NCBI GenBank assembly: GCA_964567745.1
Contig: CAZMNY010000014.1
Span: 96,427 to 160,426 of the forward strand
Direction of reading: 5' to 3'
From: CAZMNY01 sp964567745
Lineage (GTDB): Bacteria > Planctomycetota > Planctomycetia > Pirellulales > Pirellulaceae
Length of the DNA stretch: 64,000 nucleotides
Shown here: positions 1 through 9,613 of the stretch, piece after piece
How the letters are laid out: every line of letters begins with the position of its first letter
How positions within the stretch are numbered: the first letter of the stretch is position 1
Program-made: the position numbers and the translations under genes
The notes under the pieces: generated by a model
What the model was told of the DNA's origin: nothing
What the model saw: only the letters and a program-made list of their open reading frames with translations
Databases searched by the model: none

Positions 1-2
1 CA

Positions 3-254
3 GTAGGCCTTGCGGTCGCTCGCTGCTTCATCTTGCTCGGATTTCACAGTTTGAAGGAGCTCAAGAAGGGCGATCCCGTCGAGATGTGCGAACGTCTCGA
101 GCAGAGTTGGGACGATCGCGTCGACCCGTGCGTCGAGGATACGTTCCGTTGCGCCATCGCTCAGGTGCTAGACCCCAAACTGCCCTCGAAATTTCGAAAC
201 TGGTGGGCTTGGATGCCGTATCGAGGCGAATCGACGGTTGCTGTTTCGAAGTAA
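3..254 (+). CDS. Cdd1-like helix-hairpin-helix protein, 5' end missing
   Basis: The reading frame is open from the first bases of the window, so the N-terminus lies outside it. The visible 83 residues contain a helix-hairpin-helix-like stretch (VGLAVARCFILLGFHSLKEL) followed by a conserved-looking DPVEMCERLEQ and DPCVEDTFRCA block and a Trp-rich tail (NWWAWMPYRGES). This order resembles the small Cdd1 ('pathogenicity locus') family, which are short HhH proteins of unclear role, probably binding DNA. The downstream gene starts about 170 bases later on the same strand. The family call rests on resemblance only. Confidence 0.6.
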   Translation, partial: VGLAVARCFILLGFHSLKELKKGDPVEMCERLEQSWDDRVDPCVEDTFRCAIAQVLDPKLPSKFRNWWAWMPYRGESTVAVSK

Positions 255-422
255 CTCTCGTTGCTCGGTTCCTCGTCGTAGCTATAGAAACCCCAGTTAC
301 AACCGGCCTGAGTAACAACGATTGAGCGCGGGGACTTCAATTTGCTAAAGTGAGAAGCGACGGTGATGGTCGTCGGGTTCGCTTTCTTTACGCTGCGTAA
401 AACGCTCGAAGGGACAACTACG

Positions 423-2168
423 ATGCTGAAATCCACACGATCGTACTTCTGCGTGTCAACATCGATGATTGCCGCGGTGTTGTTTTGCACAATCTCGACA
501 GCGGCTGATCGTGAGGACGCTCGGCTTATCGCAAGCGCCTTTGACGCCGAGTCGCTTGGCGACAACTCGAGTCGTCACGCGATGCTGCAAGAGGCGTTGA
601 CGAAAAACCCCGACAACGTTTTGGCTCGCTCGATGCTCGGCCAAATCAAGACGGACCGTGACTGGGTCGACGTCGAGGCCGCAGTCGCCAACACGCTCAA
701 AGATCGGAAAGTCATTGGTTACCAACGGCTTCGATTACGAGTCGAAGGATCACTGCCCGGCCAGTTGATGTTGGCCAAGTACTGCGCCAAACACGGTTTC
801 GCTGACCGCGAGCGGTTTCACTGGCGAATGGTGCTGCTCATTCAGCCAAGCAACGCCGAGGCGATTCGAGCTCTGTCGCTACGCGTCCACGAAGGCCGGT
901 TAATGACGGCGGAACAGATTGCATCCTTCAAAGAACGCAAGACGAAGATTGAGGACTGGCGGATCAAGACCAGCGAGTTGGCGGAGGCAATTGAATCCAA
1001 GCGATCAACTGCCGACGAGATCGAAAAGGCCACGGCCGAATTGGCGGGCATCCGAGCTGTAGCGGCGATTCCGTCTTTGCATCGCATCGCCTCGCGTCCA
1101 ACTCAATCGGCCGCCGACGTGGCGGCGATGATGGCCGTCGGCGAAATTCGCGACTCGTTCGCGACAAGCGTGCTCGCTCGCCACGCAGTGCTCTCACCTA
1201 ACGTCGCTGTTCGGCATGTCGCCACATCCGCGTTGAAGTCTCGCCCAGTCCATGAATTCGTTCCGCAAATGTTGGGTGCGTTGACGATGCCGATTCATGT
1301 CACCGGAAATGTTTCTCGACTTCGCCAAGGATTGGTCTACTCAATCACGACGAGCCGAGAAGGTCCGGAGGCGGACTATGTCCACCAGTTGTATGGCGCT
1401 TCCGACCCGGCTCGACCGACTCGAGCCAACAATCCAGCGCGGCGAAGTCAGGAAAATCGAGCGGTTGCGAGCATTGGACAACAATTCAGGCGGGCTCAGG
1501 AGCGAGCCGCGCGGACGAACGAACAGGGACGAGCACTCAACGAACGCCTATTCCAAACGCTGCGGGCCACGACCGACCAACAACAACTCCCAGATCAAGC
1601 TCAGCCCTGGTGGGATTGGTGGGCCGAGTACAATGACCTCTACATTCCCGATGCGAAGCCGCAGATTTCGACCTATCAGCAACGCAATGTGACGGTAAGA
1701 TCCTGCGAATGTTTCCTTGCTGGCACGCTTGTCTGGACGGACTACGGTCGGCGCCCGATTCAACAATTGCGAGCGGGCGACCGCGTCCTGACTTGCGACC
1801 CCGAAAGCGGTGCCATCGAGTACCGCCATATTCTCAACACCACCGTCCGCCCCGCCGAAGAGACGACTCGACTCGAGCTGGCCGACGAGCATATCGTCGC
1901 AACGGCTGGTCATCCCATCTGGGTCATCGGTAAAGGTTGGCGGATGGCCAGGACCATCAAGCCGGGCGACAAACTTCATTCGGTGCGCGGAGCGGCCGAG
2001 GTCAAGGCGGTTGGCGAAGGGCCCGGCGCCGAAGTTTACAATCTCGTTGTCGATGGCGTGAACAACTATTTCGTCGGCGCAACTGGCATCCTCTCGCACG
2101 ACAACACGCTCAGACAACCGACTCGCTGCGATATCCCCGGCCATGTCGCAAAAAAGGCGACGCCGTAG
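423..2168 (+). CDS. secreted repeat protein with C-terminal Hint domain
   Basis: A 581-residue protein. I chose the ATG at 423 because it begins a signal peptide (MLKSTRSYFCVSTSMIAAVL, cleavage near ISTAA), although the frame is open further upstream. Residues about 40-150 look like TPR-type helices (NPDNVLARSMLGQI) and 200-300 like HEAT-type helical repeats. From about residue 430 there is a Hint (hedgehog/intein) domain: it starts CFLAGTLVWTDYG, carries the internal block TAGHPIWV and ends NYFVGATGILSHDN. Hint domains self-cleave at their N-terminal Cys, and in polymorphic toxins they release a C-terminal toxin. Here only about 20 residues follow, so there is no toxin domain. The role is unknown; autoprocessing of a secreted protein is inference. 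Confidence 0.8.
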   Translation: MLKSTRSYFCVSTSMIAAVLFCTISTAADREDARLIASAFDAESLGDNSSRHAMLQEALTKNPDNVLARSMLGQIKTDRDWVDVEAAVANTLKDRKVIGYQRLRLRVEGSLPGQLMLAKYCAKHGFADRERFHWRMVLLIQPSNAEAIRALSLRVHEGRLMTAEQIASFKERKTKIEDWRIKTSELAEAIESKRSTADEIEKATAELAGIRAVAAIPSLHRIASRPTQSAADVAAMMAVGEIRDSFATSVLARHAVLSPNVAVRHVATSALKSRPVHEFVPQMLGALTMPIHVTGNVSRLRQGLVYSITTSREGPEADYVHQLYGASDPARPTRANNPARRSQENRAVASIGQQFRRAQERAARTNEQGRALNERLFQTLRATTDQQQLPDQAQPWWDWWAEYNDLYIPDAKPQISTYQQRNVTVRSCECFLAGTLVWTDYGRRPIQQLRAGDRVLTCDPESGAIEYRHILNTTVRPAEETTRLELADEHIVATAGHPIWVIGKGWRMARTIKPGDKLHSVRGAAEVKAVGEGPGAEVYNLVVDGVNNYFVGATGILSHDNTLRQPTRCDIPGHVAKKATP

Positions 2169-2199
2169 ATTTCGTTTGAAGAACGCACGTCTGGACTCG

Positions 2200-2871
2200 T
2201 TATCTTCCGTAGACGCGAATCTCATCGAAGTCGTTCATGTCGTCGAACGAACCGATACCGATTCGCCCTTTCTTGAACGTCGTGTCCTTGACCTCCATGT
2301 GCACTTTGCTCATGTCGTCAAAGTAGACTTTGATGGCACCGGTTTTTGAATCGCGAGTCAATTTCACTTGGTGCCAATCGTCCGTCCAGGGCGTTCGCGA
2401 CTTGTTCTTCGTTAGCGCCAAACGAGGGGCGTCTTTGACGATCATGATTTGACCGCTGTGAGGATCCGGGCGAGCTCCCAGGTGGCAGTAATAAAAGTGA
2501 GTCGCGTCTTTGTGGCAGAAGAAGACGCAACAGTCACGATGATTGCCTGTGTCCTTTGTGCTGCGCACTTTGAAAGTGATCACAAAATCAGACAGCTCGA
2601 GGCCCTTGATCAGCGCGATATTGTGCGGGCTTCGCACTTTCGGTTGGTAGTCACTCTTTCTCCGATTCAACCCAAAGACGTTATTGCCATCGACCTCGCG
2701 CAACGTCCAAGCCTTGTCGTCAGTCAACTCCCATCGGCCTTGTCCAGCGTCAAAGTTATCCCGAAAAACGAGCGGCAAATTGTTCAATTCCTTTGGCTCA
2801 TTCGCCGTCGCTCCGGCGATTGACGTTGAACTGATCAGCATGAATAGGACTGCGGCGGCGAAAGTTCTCAT
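2200..2871 (-). CDS. secreted DUF1080-like / LamG-type sugar-binding protein
   Basis: About 223 residues with a signal peptide (MRTFAAAVLFMLISSTSIAG). I chose the ATG at 2871 because a purine-rich GGAAGGAAA precedes it at a fitting distance; a GTG six codons upstream is possible. The body has the beta-sandwich pattern of the DUF1080 (3-keto-disaccharide hydrolase) or LamG fold: FRDNFDAGQGRWELTDD near the N-terminus, WHQVKLTRDSKTGAIKVYFDD in the middle and GRIGIGSFDDMNDFDEIRVYG at the end. Such proteins are exported and probably bind or cleave glycans. It ends 31 bases from the convergent Hint-domain gene. Confidence 0.7.
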   Translation of the reverse strand: MRTFAAAVLFMLISSTSIAGATANEPKELNNLPLVFRDNFDAGQGRWELTDDKAWTLREVDGNNVFGLNRRKSDYQPKVRSPHNIALIKGLELSDFVITFKVRSTKDTGNHRDCCVFFCHKDATHFYYCHLGARPDPHSGQIMIVKDAPRLALTKNKSRTPWTDDWHQVKLTRDSKTGAIKVYFDDMSKVHMEVKDTTFKKGRIGIGSFDDMNDFDEIRVYGR

Positions 2872-3019
2872 TTCCAGGTTTCCTTCCACAATGCTTCTAA
2901 TTCGTAATTCGGCGGCGTTGAATAGTCGCAGTCACTCCAAGCGACCTCGCGTCAAACTGCGCGCTGCGATTCGAGACCTCAGCGGCATAGCGCTCCTCAT
3001 CATTCTATCTTTGCGGCAG

Positions 3020-4303
3020 CTACACAAAACCGATCGCGTCAAGATCATGGCCTCGACGACCGAAAACCGAGACGACGGGATTACAGTATGTCGCCAACAG
3101 CGTCTCTTCGCCGCCGCCTTTGCCGCCGAGCCAATTCGAGCGATACGTGACGTCGGGATTGAGGCGTCGACCTCTCACCTGCATGTAGATTAGGCGCATT
3201 CCGTCGAGCCGGTGTCCATGTTTGGCGACCATGGCTGTCACCACATAGCCCTCCTTCGCCGCCTCGCGATAGACCGTGCCGTGCGGCACGCCACACCACT
3301 TGCCGAGCTTCTCGCCTTGCGGCGTTGCGTAGACGGGCCGCAACGACTTGATCGTCAAATGGCCGCCGTAGAATCTTGAAAGCGTATAGTCGAAACCGAC
3401 CAGCAATGTCGGCTCAATCATTTTCTGTTCGAACATGCCGCCCCCGTTGCCGTCAGCCGTTTTGGATTTGACCAGACTGCCATTCTCACCAGCGTTGTCA
3501 ACGGCTTGAAAGAGCGCTTCGAAGCCTGCGTAAGGAGCTGTTCTCACCGGCGCATTGCCTGGAAGCTGCGTCAGCCTGATGTCTTGAAAATTCTGCTTTG
3601 GTCCCGAACCATCCATCGGGCCGAGGATCAATCCGGCGTCGCCTTGCTTGAGTCTCGGTTGAAACGCGGCACCGGCAAATTGCTTGCGGTCGTAACCCGA
3701 ACCGCCCCAGACCGATTGGTGCTGCGGCACCTCGAGCACGAGTGGCGTTGTTGATTTTAGCGTATGACGGCACAGCAACTTGCCATCGATTGACAGGCGG
3801 TATTCCCCGTCGGCTGAAAGTTGGCTGACGACCGGATACGTCGTATCGGAGTTGAGCGGCAAAAGGGATTTGGCGTCGGCGTTAAGTTCAAGCGGTTCGC
3901 TCGTGGCGGGGTTTCCCCAACCAATCGCGCCCCACGACCCGCCGCGATACAAAGTCACGCCTCGCGAGTGCACTGAAACCAGGACGTGGCCTTTGCCGAG
4001 CGGATGGATCGCCTGAAATCCGTAGTCGGACGCGTCACGTTGAAACGTAAAGGCGAATCGAGACCCCTCGCCAACCTCGATCGGCACGACAAGACCGGCG
4101 GATCCTCGGCGGCCGTCGCCGGACGGTCCGGTGAACGCCATCGCGTCGACCTTGAAGTCTTGCGGCAGTTGTTTCGCGTTAATTCGCTGGCAAACGAGCA
4201 CGTCGCTCGATCGAGCCGAGTTGGCTGCCGAAGTGCAACTCAACACGATGATGGACATGCACAATAGGGCGCCGCTCTTTATGCAACTGGGCTCAATTCT
4301 CAT
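3020..4303 (-). CDS. secreted hypothetical protein
   Basis: About 427 residues. The ATG at 4303 is preceded by GGGAGA at a good distance and begins a signal peptide (MRIEPSCIKSGALLCMSIIVLSC); the cysteine in LSCTS could mark a lipoprotein, but the lipobox is imperfect. Residues about 70-220 resemble a concanavalin-like beta-sandwich (GSRFAFTFQRDASDYG, GEYRLSIDGKLLCRHTL). The last 130 residues are Gly-rich (FDYTLSRFYGGHLTIKSLRP, RLIYMQVRGRRLNPD), a pattern also seen in other secreted planctomycete proteins of unknown role. I do not recognise a catalytic motif. It probably acts outside the cytoplasm on or near carbohydrates, which is inference from the fold impression only. Confidence 0.6.
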   Translation of the reverse strand: MRIEPSCIKSGALLCMSIIVLSCTSAANSARSSDVLVCQRINAKQLPQDFKVDAMAFTGPSGDGRRGSAGLVVPIEVGEGSRFAFTFQRDASDYGFQAIHPLGKGHVLVSVHSRGVTLYRGGSWGAIGWGNPATSEPLELNADAKSLLPLNSDTTYPVVSQLSADGEYRLSIDGKLLCRHTLKSTTPLVLEVPQHQSVWGGSGYDRKQFAGAAFQPRLKQGDAGLILGPMDGSGPKQNFQDIRLTQLPGNAPVRTAPYAGFEALFQAVDNAGENGSLVKSKTADGNGGGMFEQKMIEPTLLVGFDYTLSRFYGGHLTIKSLRPVYATPQGEKLGKWCGVPHGTVYREAAKEGYVVTAMVAKHGHRLDGMRLIYMQVRGRRLNPDVTYRSNWLGGKGGGEETLLATYCNPVVSVFGRRGHDLDAIGFV

Positions 4304-4495
4304 CGGGTTGTCTCCCAGAAAAAGTCCAATCGTTGTCGCTGCCGCCGAGCATACTCTAACCTGTCGCAAGGCGAACCACAGAATACCGCGGCAAATTCAA
4401 TTGGAGCCGACGATACCGTTTTGGACGTCGCACAATGCGGGCGGCTATATTGACAGTGCGCTCAACGCAAATCAGCCATTCAAGGGATTTTCAAC

Positions 4496-5482
4496 ATGAA
4501 TACAACGCACCGACGCCGCCTGCCAGCAGCTGTCTTGCCCTTGGCGTGGGCATTGGCGTGCAGCCAGATCTGCGTAGCCGAAGAACGGAAGACTCCGGAG
4601 GTCGTCAAAACAATCCGAACGGCCGCCAAAGCGAGCTCGTTTCGGCGCGTTGGTAATCGAGCGGAATTGGCGGCGACAATCGACGTGCTAAAACCGATTC
4701 ACACGCGTTTAGGTAAGCCAAAGCCAGGCGATTGGCTCGATCAACACGAGGAACCTGGTCAGACGTTTCGCCAATACCTTAACGCGAGACCGGTGACGCC
4801 GACCGGAAAACGAACAACCGTTTATGTTCAGCCGTTGGGTGAATTCTCAGACAAGCAACTTGAGATCGTCGAGTTGTCGGCGGAATTCCTCGGGATCTAT
4901 TTTGGGCGGCCAGTCAAGATCCTCAAGACGCTTCCTCCATCGACTGTCCCCGCCTCGGCTCGTCGAGTTCATCCTCAATGGAAAGTCAAACAGATTCTCA
5001 GCACCCATGTTCTCGACAAAGTGCTCAAGCCGAGACTCCCCGGCGACGCGGCCGTCTACATCGCGTTTACATCGAGCGACCTGTGGCCGGGACGCGGCTG
5101 GAACTTTGTCTTTGGTCAGGCGTCGCTACGTGACCGAGTCGGAGTCTGGTCGATTGCCCGCAACGGCGATCCGGAGGTGAGTGAAGAGAGTTTTCGTCTC
5201 TGCCTGCGTCGAACGGTCAAGACAGCGACACACGAAACCGGGCACATGTTTTCGATCCGCCACTGCACGGCGTATGAGTGCAACATGTGCGGTTCGAATA
5301 ATCGCGTGGAATCGGATCGACTACCGCTCTATCTCTGCCCCGAATGCCATGCCAAGGTTTGCTGGGCCATTAACGGTAACCCCATCCGTCGGCTGCAGCG
5401 ACTCTCCGAATTCTGCAAACAACACGGATTCGAAGACGAGCAAACATACTTCGATAAGGCCGCCGAAAGACTGCGGAAATAA
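4496..5482 (+). CDS. archaemetzincin-type zinc metalloprotease, exported
   Basis: A 328-residue protein; ATG at 4496 follows AAGGGA eight bases upstream. An N-terminal basic and hydrophobic stretch (RRRLPAAVLPLAWALACSQ) looks like a signal or lipoprotein-type leader. Residues about 245-290 carry the archaemetzincin signature: zinc site HETGHMFSIRHC, then the paired cysteines in YECNMCGS and the terminal pair LYLCPECHAK. Family members have HExxHxxGxxHC; here the Gly is Ser (HMFSIRH), otherwise the Cys framework is kept. It should be a zinc-dependent aminopeptidase or protease. It converges on the dehydratase gene, with five bases between the two stop codons. Confidence 0.85.
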   Translation: MNTTHRRRLPAAVLPLAWALACSQICVAEERKTPEVVKTIRTAAKASSFRRVGNRAELAATIDVLKPIHTRLGKPKPGDWLDQHEEPGQTFRQYLNARPVTPTGKRTTVYVQPLGEFSDKQLEIVELSAEFLGIYFGRPVKILKTLPPSTVPASARRVHPQWKVKQILSTHVLDKVLKPRLPGDAAVYIAFTSSDLWPGRGWNFVFGQASLRDRVGVWSIARNGDPEVSEESFRLCLRRTVKTATHETGHMFSIRHCTAYECNMCGSNNRVESDRLPLYLCPECHAKVCWAINGNPIRRLQRLSEFCKQHGFEDEQTYFDKAAERLRK

Positions 5483-5487
5483 TTCGA

Positions 5488-6618
5488 CTACCAATTGGTA
5501 AACGTCCCGTCAGCTCGATGCAGTCGAGGACAATCGCCTTCTATTACCGGGTACTTCGAAACGGCCGACTCATCGAACTCGATGCCAAGCCCCGGAGTGT
5601 CGGTCGGCAACATACATCCTCGTTCAAAGGCGACTTGTTTCGGAAACAACTCAGACAGCACTTCGCCCGGTATCCGCGCGCACTCTTGCACGGCGAAATT
5701 GCTAGTCGCCAGATCGAGATGGAGGCAAGCTGCGGTTGAGACCGGACCGAGCGGATTGTGCGGAGCAATGGCGACATAGTGGGTCTCGCACCAGCCTGCG
5801 ATCTTTCGCGCTTCCGTGAGTCCTCCGACATTGCAGACATCGACACGGCAGTAGTCGATCCAGTCATTCTCAATCGGCTCGCGAAACTCCCACTTCGTCG
5901 CGTATTGCTCGCCCATCGCGATCGGAACGCTCGTGTGTTGCCTTAGCCTTCCGATGGCGGCGGGGTTCTCACAGCGAACGGGATCCTCGACAAAGAACGG
6001 GTTGAATGGTTCGAGTTGACGGCAGAGCGAAACGGCGTCGACTGGATCGAGCCGAGTGTGGGCGTCGATGATAATGCCCACATCGGGTCCAACCGACTCG
6101 GCAATTCCAGCCACCAATTCGACGCCTTGCCGCACGGACTCTCTTGGCGCAAGCTGATCGCCCTGTGAAGGCAGATTGAATCTTACGAATCGCCATCCGG
6201 CATCGACAAGATTTTTGCTTTGCCGAATCATTTCATCCCGATCTGCATCGGCAACGTGTGGATAGCAAGCGACATGGTCGCGGACAAGTCCGCCGAGCAA
6301 CTCGTAGACAGGTACGCCAAGCGATTTTCCTTTGATATCCCACAAAGCGATGTCGATCGCGCTGATCGCAGCGGCGCCAATCCTGCCTCCGGGGAAAAAC
6401 CCGCATCGCAACATCACCTGCCAGAGATGCTCGATGCGCCGGGGATCCTGGCCGACCAGAGACGGCTTGAGCGATTCGATAAACCCAGCCACAGCCTGCT
6501 CTCGCCATGTGATCCCGGCTTCGCCGATTCCACGAATTCCGCACTCCGTCTCGACGACAACAAAAAGAAAAGGGCGAACCTCGCCCACAATGTAGGTCCG
6601 AATGGATGCAATTCTCAT
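5488..6618 (-). CDS. enolase-superfamily sugar-acid dehydratase (galactonate dehydratase-like)
   Basis: A 376-residue mandelate racemase/muconate lactonizing enzyme family member. The N-terminal capping domain holds GIRGIGEAGITWREQAVAGF; the barrel begins near IDIALWDIKGKSLGVPVYEL. Metal ligands and acid/base residues resemble D-galactonate dehydratase: IIIDAHTRLD (Asp plus His pair), FFVEDPVRCE (Glu), IAMGEQYATK (Glu) and the catalytic His in IAPHNPLGPV. It should dehydrate an aldonate to a 2-keto-3-deoxy acid. It diverges from the MFS transporter gene with 88 bases between starts, so a shared regulatory region is likely. The exact substrate cannot be read from sequence. Confidence 0.85.
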   Translation of the reverse strand: MRIASIRTYIVGEVRPFLFVVVETECGIRGIGEAGITWREQAVAGFIESLKPSLVGQDPRRIEHLWQVMLRCGFFPGGRIGAAAISAIDIALWDIKGKSLGVPVYELLGGLVRDHVACYPHVADADRDEMIRQSKNLVDAGWRFVRFNLPSQGDQLAPRESVRQGVELVAGIAESVGPDVGIIIDAHTRLDPVDAVSLCRQLEPFNPFFVEDPVRCENPAAIGRLRQHTSVPIAMGEQYATKWEFREPIENDWIDYCRVDVCNVGGLTEARKIAGWCETHYVAIAPHNPLGPVSTAACLHLDLATSNFAVQECARIPGEVLSELFPKQVAFERGCMLPTDTPGLGIEFDESAVSKYPVIEGDCPRLHRADGTFTNW

Positions 6619-6706
6619 GAAGTTGTTCTAACGTGGTGGCGTACGCGACTGCGAAAAACTCAGTAAGAGTGATTCCAGCGGCAAAGCCTCAAGTGGAGAT
6701 TGGGTT

Positions 6707-8050
6707 TTGAAAACTGAAACTCTTTCGGCCAAGGTCCCCACGAAGCGTCGGTGGATCATTTTCAACCTGGCCGCCGGCACTTCCTTCATACTTTATCTTC
6801 ACCGATATAGCTGGTCGATGATACGGCCGGAGATCAAAGAGGAATTCGGTTTCAGCGACCAGCAGTTGGCCGGTCTCTATACGCTCTTCAATGTCACCTA
6901 TTCCATTGGACAAATTCCCAGCGGCATTATTTGCGACTTCTTCGGACCGCACATGTTCTTGGCGATTATCATCGCTCTGTGGTCGCTCGCCATGCCGGCA
7001 ATGGGGTTGACCGGTAGCATCAACGGAATTGGCGCGTCTCGATTGGCCTTCGGTGCGGCGCAGGCCGGTTGTTATCCATCGCTAGCCAAAGTAACTCGGC
7101 TCTGGTTTCCACTCAAAGGCCGCACGATTCTTCAGGGGCTGATTGCCAGTTTCTTCGGCCGCAGCGGCGGCGCCATGTCGACAGTCGTTTTTGGTTTCAT
7201 GCTCGGCATAGGCCTTTCCTGGCGATCCTCTCTTTATGTGCTTTCCGCCGTCGGCATCATGTTCGCCGTCCTTTTCTATCGATTTTGCCGAAACAGCCCC
7301 GAAGAAGACTCGACCGTGAATCAAGCTGAACTCGACTTGATCCGCGAGGGGGATGTCGAGCTAACGGACAAGGAGACGAAGAAGAAGCGAGTCTTGCCGT
7401 GGCGCAAGGCCATACGCCATCCGAGCCTGATGATTTTCGCGTTCCAGCAATTCATAAACGCGGGTGCGGACTACCCCTATGCCGCTTTGATGGGCAGCTA
7501 CTTTATGGAAGCGCGAAGTGTTGAAGATAAGCTCGTTCTTGGACTGCTCGCCAGTCTGCCTCTGTGGGGCGGGGCGCTGGGAGGAATCGTGGGCGGCTTC
7601 ATCAACGACGGACTCATCGCACTGACCGGCAACCGGCGTTTGTCGCGATCGATTGTCGGCTTCTCCGGCAAAGCATTGGCCTGCGGTTGCCTCTATGTGG
7701 CAATCACTCGTTCCGTTCCGCTCGTCGGCGCCTGGATGCTCTTTGCAACCAAGTTCTTCAGCGATTGGACTCAACCGACCGTGTGGGGAACGTCGACCGA
7801 CATGGGCGGACGTTATTCGGCGACGGTCTTCAGCATCATCAATAGCGCCGGCAGCGCGGGCGGAGTCGTGACGCCCTTGATAGGCGGATTCCTGCTCAAT
7901 CACTACGCCACATATCAGGAGATCGCTGGCGAAGCGGCCCAGGTCACTCACTACGAACCCGTCTTTTTCATGGTGGGCATCATGTATTTGACAAGCGCGG
8001 CCTGCTGGCTCTTCATCGACTGCACAAACTCACTCGACCAAAGTCAATAA
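6707..8050 (+). CDS. MFS transporter, anion/sugar-acid symporter type
   Basis: A 447-residue integral membrane protein with about 12 hydrophobic segments. The best start is TTG at 6707, with GGAG seven bases upstream; no ATG lies near the beginning of the conserved region. The first segment reads FNLAAGTSFILYLHRYSWSM, followed by EIKEEFGFSDQQLAGLYTLF and the loop GIICDFFGP, typical of the anion:cation symporter branch of MFS that includes hexuronate and galactonate transporters. Its divergence from the galactonate-dehydratase-like gene, with two more dehydratases nearby, suggests uptake of a sugar acid. The substrate assignment is inference. Confidence 0.85.
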   Translation: MKTETLSAKVPTKRRWIIFNLAAGTSFILYLHRYSWSMIRPEIKEEFGFSDQQLAGLYTLFNVTYSIGQIPSGIICDFFGPHMFLAIIIALWSLAMPAMGLTGSINGIGASRLAFGAAQAGCYPSLAKVTRLWFPLKGRTILQGLIASFFGRSGGAMSTVVFGFMLGIGLSWRSSLYVLSAVGIMFAVLFYRFCRNSPEEDSTVNQAELDLIREGDVELTDKETKKKRVLPWRKAIRHPSLMIFAFQQFINAGADYPYAALMGSYFMEARSVEDKLVLGLLASLPLWGGALGGIVGGFINDGLIALTGNRRLSRSIVGFSGKALACGCLYVAITRSVPLVGAWMLFATKFFSDWTQPTVWGTSTDMGGRYSATVFSIINSAGSAGGVVTPLIGGFLLNHYATYQEIAGEAAQVTHYEPVFFMVGIMYLTSAACWLFIDCTNSLDQSQ

Positions 8051-8187
8051 GCGATGCGCGGCGGTGCCTTTCGATCCGCGAAAATGGCGAGTGCCTTGCT
8101 TAGCAAAGATGTCACGCAATATCTGCAATTATCTCATTCCCGCCAAGTCACAGCCTTGCCTGCGGCAGCGGGTCAAACGAATGGCTG

Positions 8188-9438
8188 CTACTGAGGATCG
8201 TGCACGGGCGACTTCGTCGCGCGATCGTATAACTCGCGCCAAGCGTCCGTGCCATCGTCGTCGACTCGAGTCAGATTGACGCCGGACACAAAGGCCGGCA
8301 AGTCGCCTGCCTTGAACGTGTCCCACAATTGCTGAGCGTGGGTGAACCAACTCTTCGTTCCTGATGGCCAATCGAGTCTGAGTAGCAGGCCGGGATATGG
8401 ATACGGTTTTTCCTTGGCTTCGATCCGGTAGTTGTCGACAACGCTCCAGTCCACCGTGACGCCGATGCCAGGCTTGTCGGGAATCTCGCACATCCCGTTG
8501 GATACGCTCCACGGCTCGACAATAAACTGGTCCGCGTACATGTGATTGCAATGAATGGCAGGCCAACGCGCGTGCGAGAGTCCTGCTTGCACGTGAAGAC
8601 AATAAGTCGCCGCGAGGTTGGAGCCGACCCACTGCAGCCAGAAGGGTTTGTTAAACTCCGCGCACGTCTGGCCTCGATTCATCGCGTTTCCAGCGCCGCC
8701 TTCCATGACGAAACCGTCGCAAGTGTCGCGGCGAATTTGAGTTTCAAATGGTGGTCGGTCGATATGTTGTGCAATCGGAACGCTGAGGTGATTTCGCAAG
8801 GCTCGATTGCCCTCGACATCCTCCTGCGCGATCGGGCTCTCCCAAATCGCGACCTTCTCAAATCGTTCCAGCCGTTTGCAGAGCGGCCGGGCGACAGCGG
8901 GATCGAGTCCAAAGTCATTGAAATCGATATCCAAACGAAAGTAGTCGGGCACGGCGGCGGAAAGCTTGGCAACTTGATCTTCCAAATCGAACCAAGGGCG
9001 AGCCTTTGTTTTGAACGTTGTGTATCCATGCTCGACCGCCTCAGCACATTCGCTGATCCAATCTTCGACCGGCATATCGATCGCCCACCAACCAATGTGA
9101 GCATGCGTACGAACTCGGCGTCCAAGCAGTGCCCAGACAGGCGTTTCGAGCGACTTTCCCACCGCGTCGAATAGAGCCATCTGTAGGCCGGCGCCGAGCG
9201 AATCGTCCCACATGATGGTGGCCGCGTCTTGGCCTTCCGCCCGATCGACCGCTTCGTCGGTGACTTCGCCCCAGGTATAGTAGGGCATCGTCTCGCCAAC
9301 ACCGACAACGCCGTTGATCAAGGTGACCTTACAGATTTCGAACAGCGACCAATGCGGAATCTCACGCACCATGTTGCGCCAAGGAACGTCCTTCAACGGC
9401 AGGTCGACCCAAATCCGTTCGATAGATTCGATTTTCAT
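8188..9438 (-). CDS. mandelate racemase/muconate lactonizing enzyme family protein
   Basis: About 417 residues. Two in-frame ATGs lie two codons apart; the one at 9438 has AAGGA seven bases upstream and is preferred. Family features: capping domain with PHWSLFEICKVTLINGVVGV, barrel start ALFDAVGKSLETPVWALLGR, KTKARPWFDLEDQ where the family has its catalytic Lys region, DIDFNDFGLDP (Asp) and WESPIAQEDVEG (Glu). The C-terminal part HVQAGLSHARWPAIHCNHMY is less standard, and I do not see the usual His-Asp dyad clearly, so the reaction may differ from its two neighbours. It is transcribed away from the ManD-like gene. Confidence 0.75.
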   Translation of the reverse strand: MKIESIERIWVDLPLKDVPWRNMVREIPHWSLFEICKVTLINGVVGVGETMPYYTWGEVTDEAVDRAEGQDAATIMWDDSLGAGLQMALFDAVGKSLETPVWALLGRRVRTHAHIGWWAIDMPVEDWISECAEAVEHGYTTFKTKARPWFDLEDQVAKLSAAVPDYFRLDIDFNDFGLDPAVARPLCKRLERFEKVAIWESPIAQEDVEGNRALRNHLSVPIAQHIDRPPFETQIRRDTCDGFVMEGGAGNAMNRGQTCAEFNKPFWLQWVGSNLAATYCLHVQAGLSHARWPAIHCNHMYADQFIVEPWSVSNGMCEIPDKPGIGVTVDWSVVDNYRIEAKEKPYPYPGLLLRLDWPSGTKSWFTHAQQLWDTFKAGDLPAFVSGVNLTRVDDDGTDAWRELYDRATKSPVHDPQ

Positions 9439-9613
9439 GGGCATGTCCTTATAAGTAGCGGTCCAGACATTCGGAACGAACAACGTCGCTTCGTCGCCGA
9501 ACCATTGAGCATAGCGTTTGTCGCGCGACGATCGTATCCCCGCGACCCGTCGCTTAAGACATCCCGGCGGGATTCAGTTTGCCAAGGTTTTTATAGTACG
9601 CCGAGGGAGCAAG

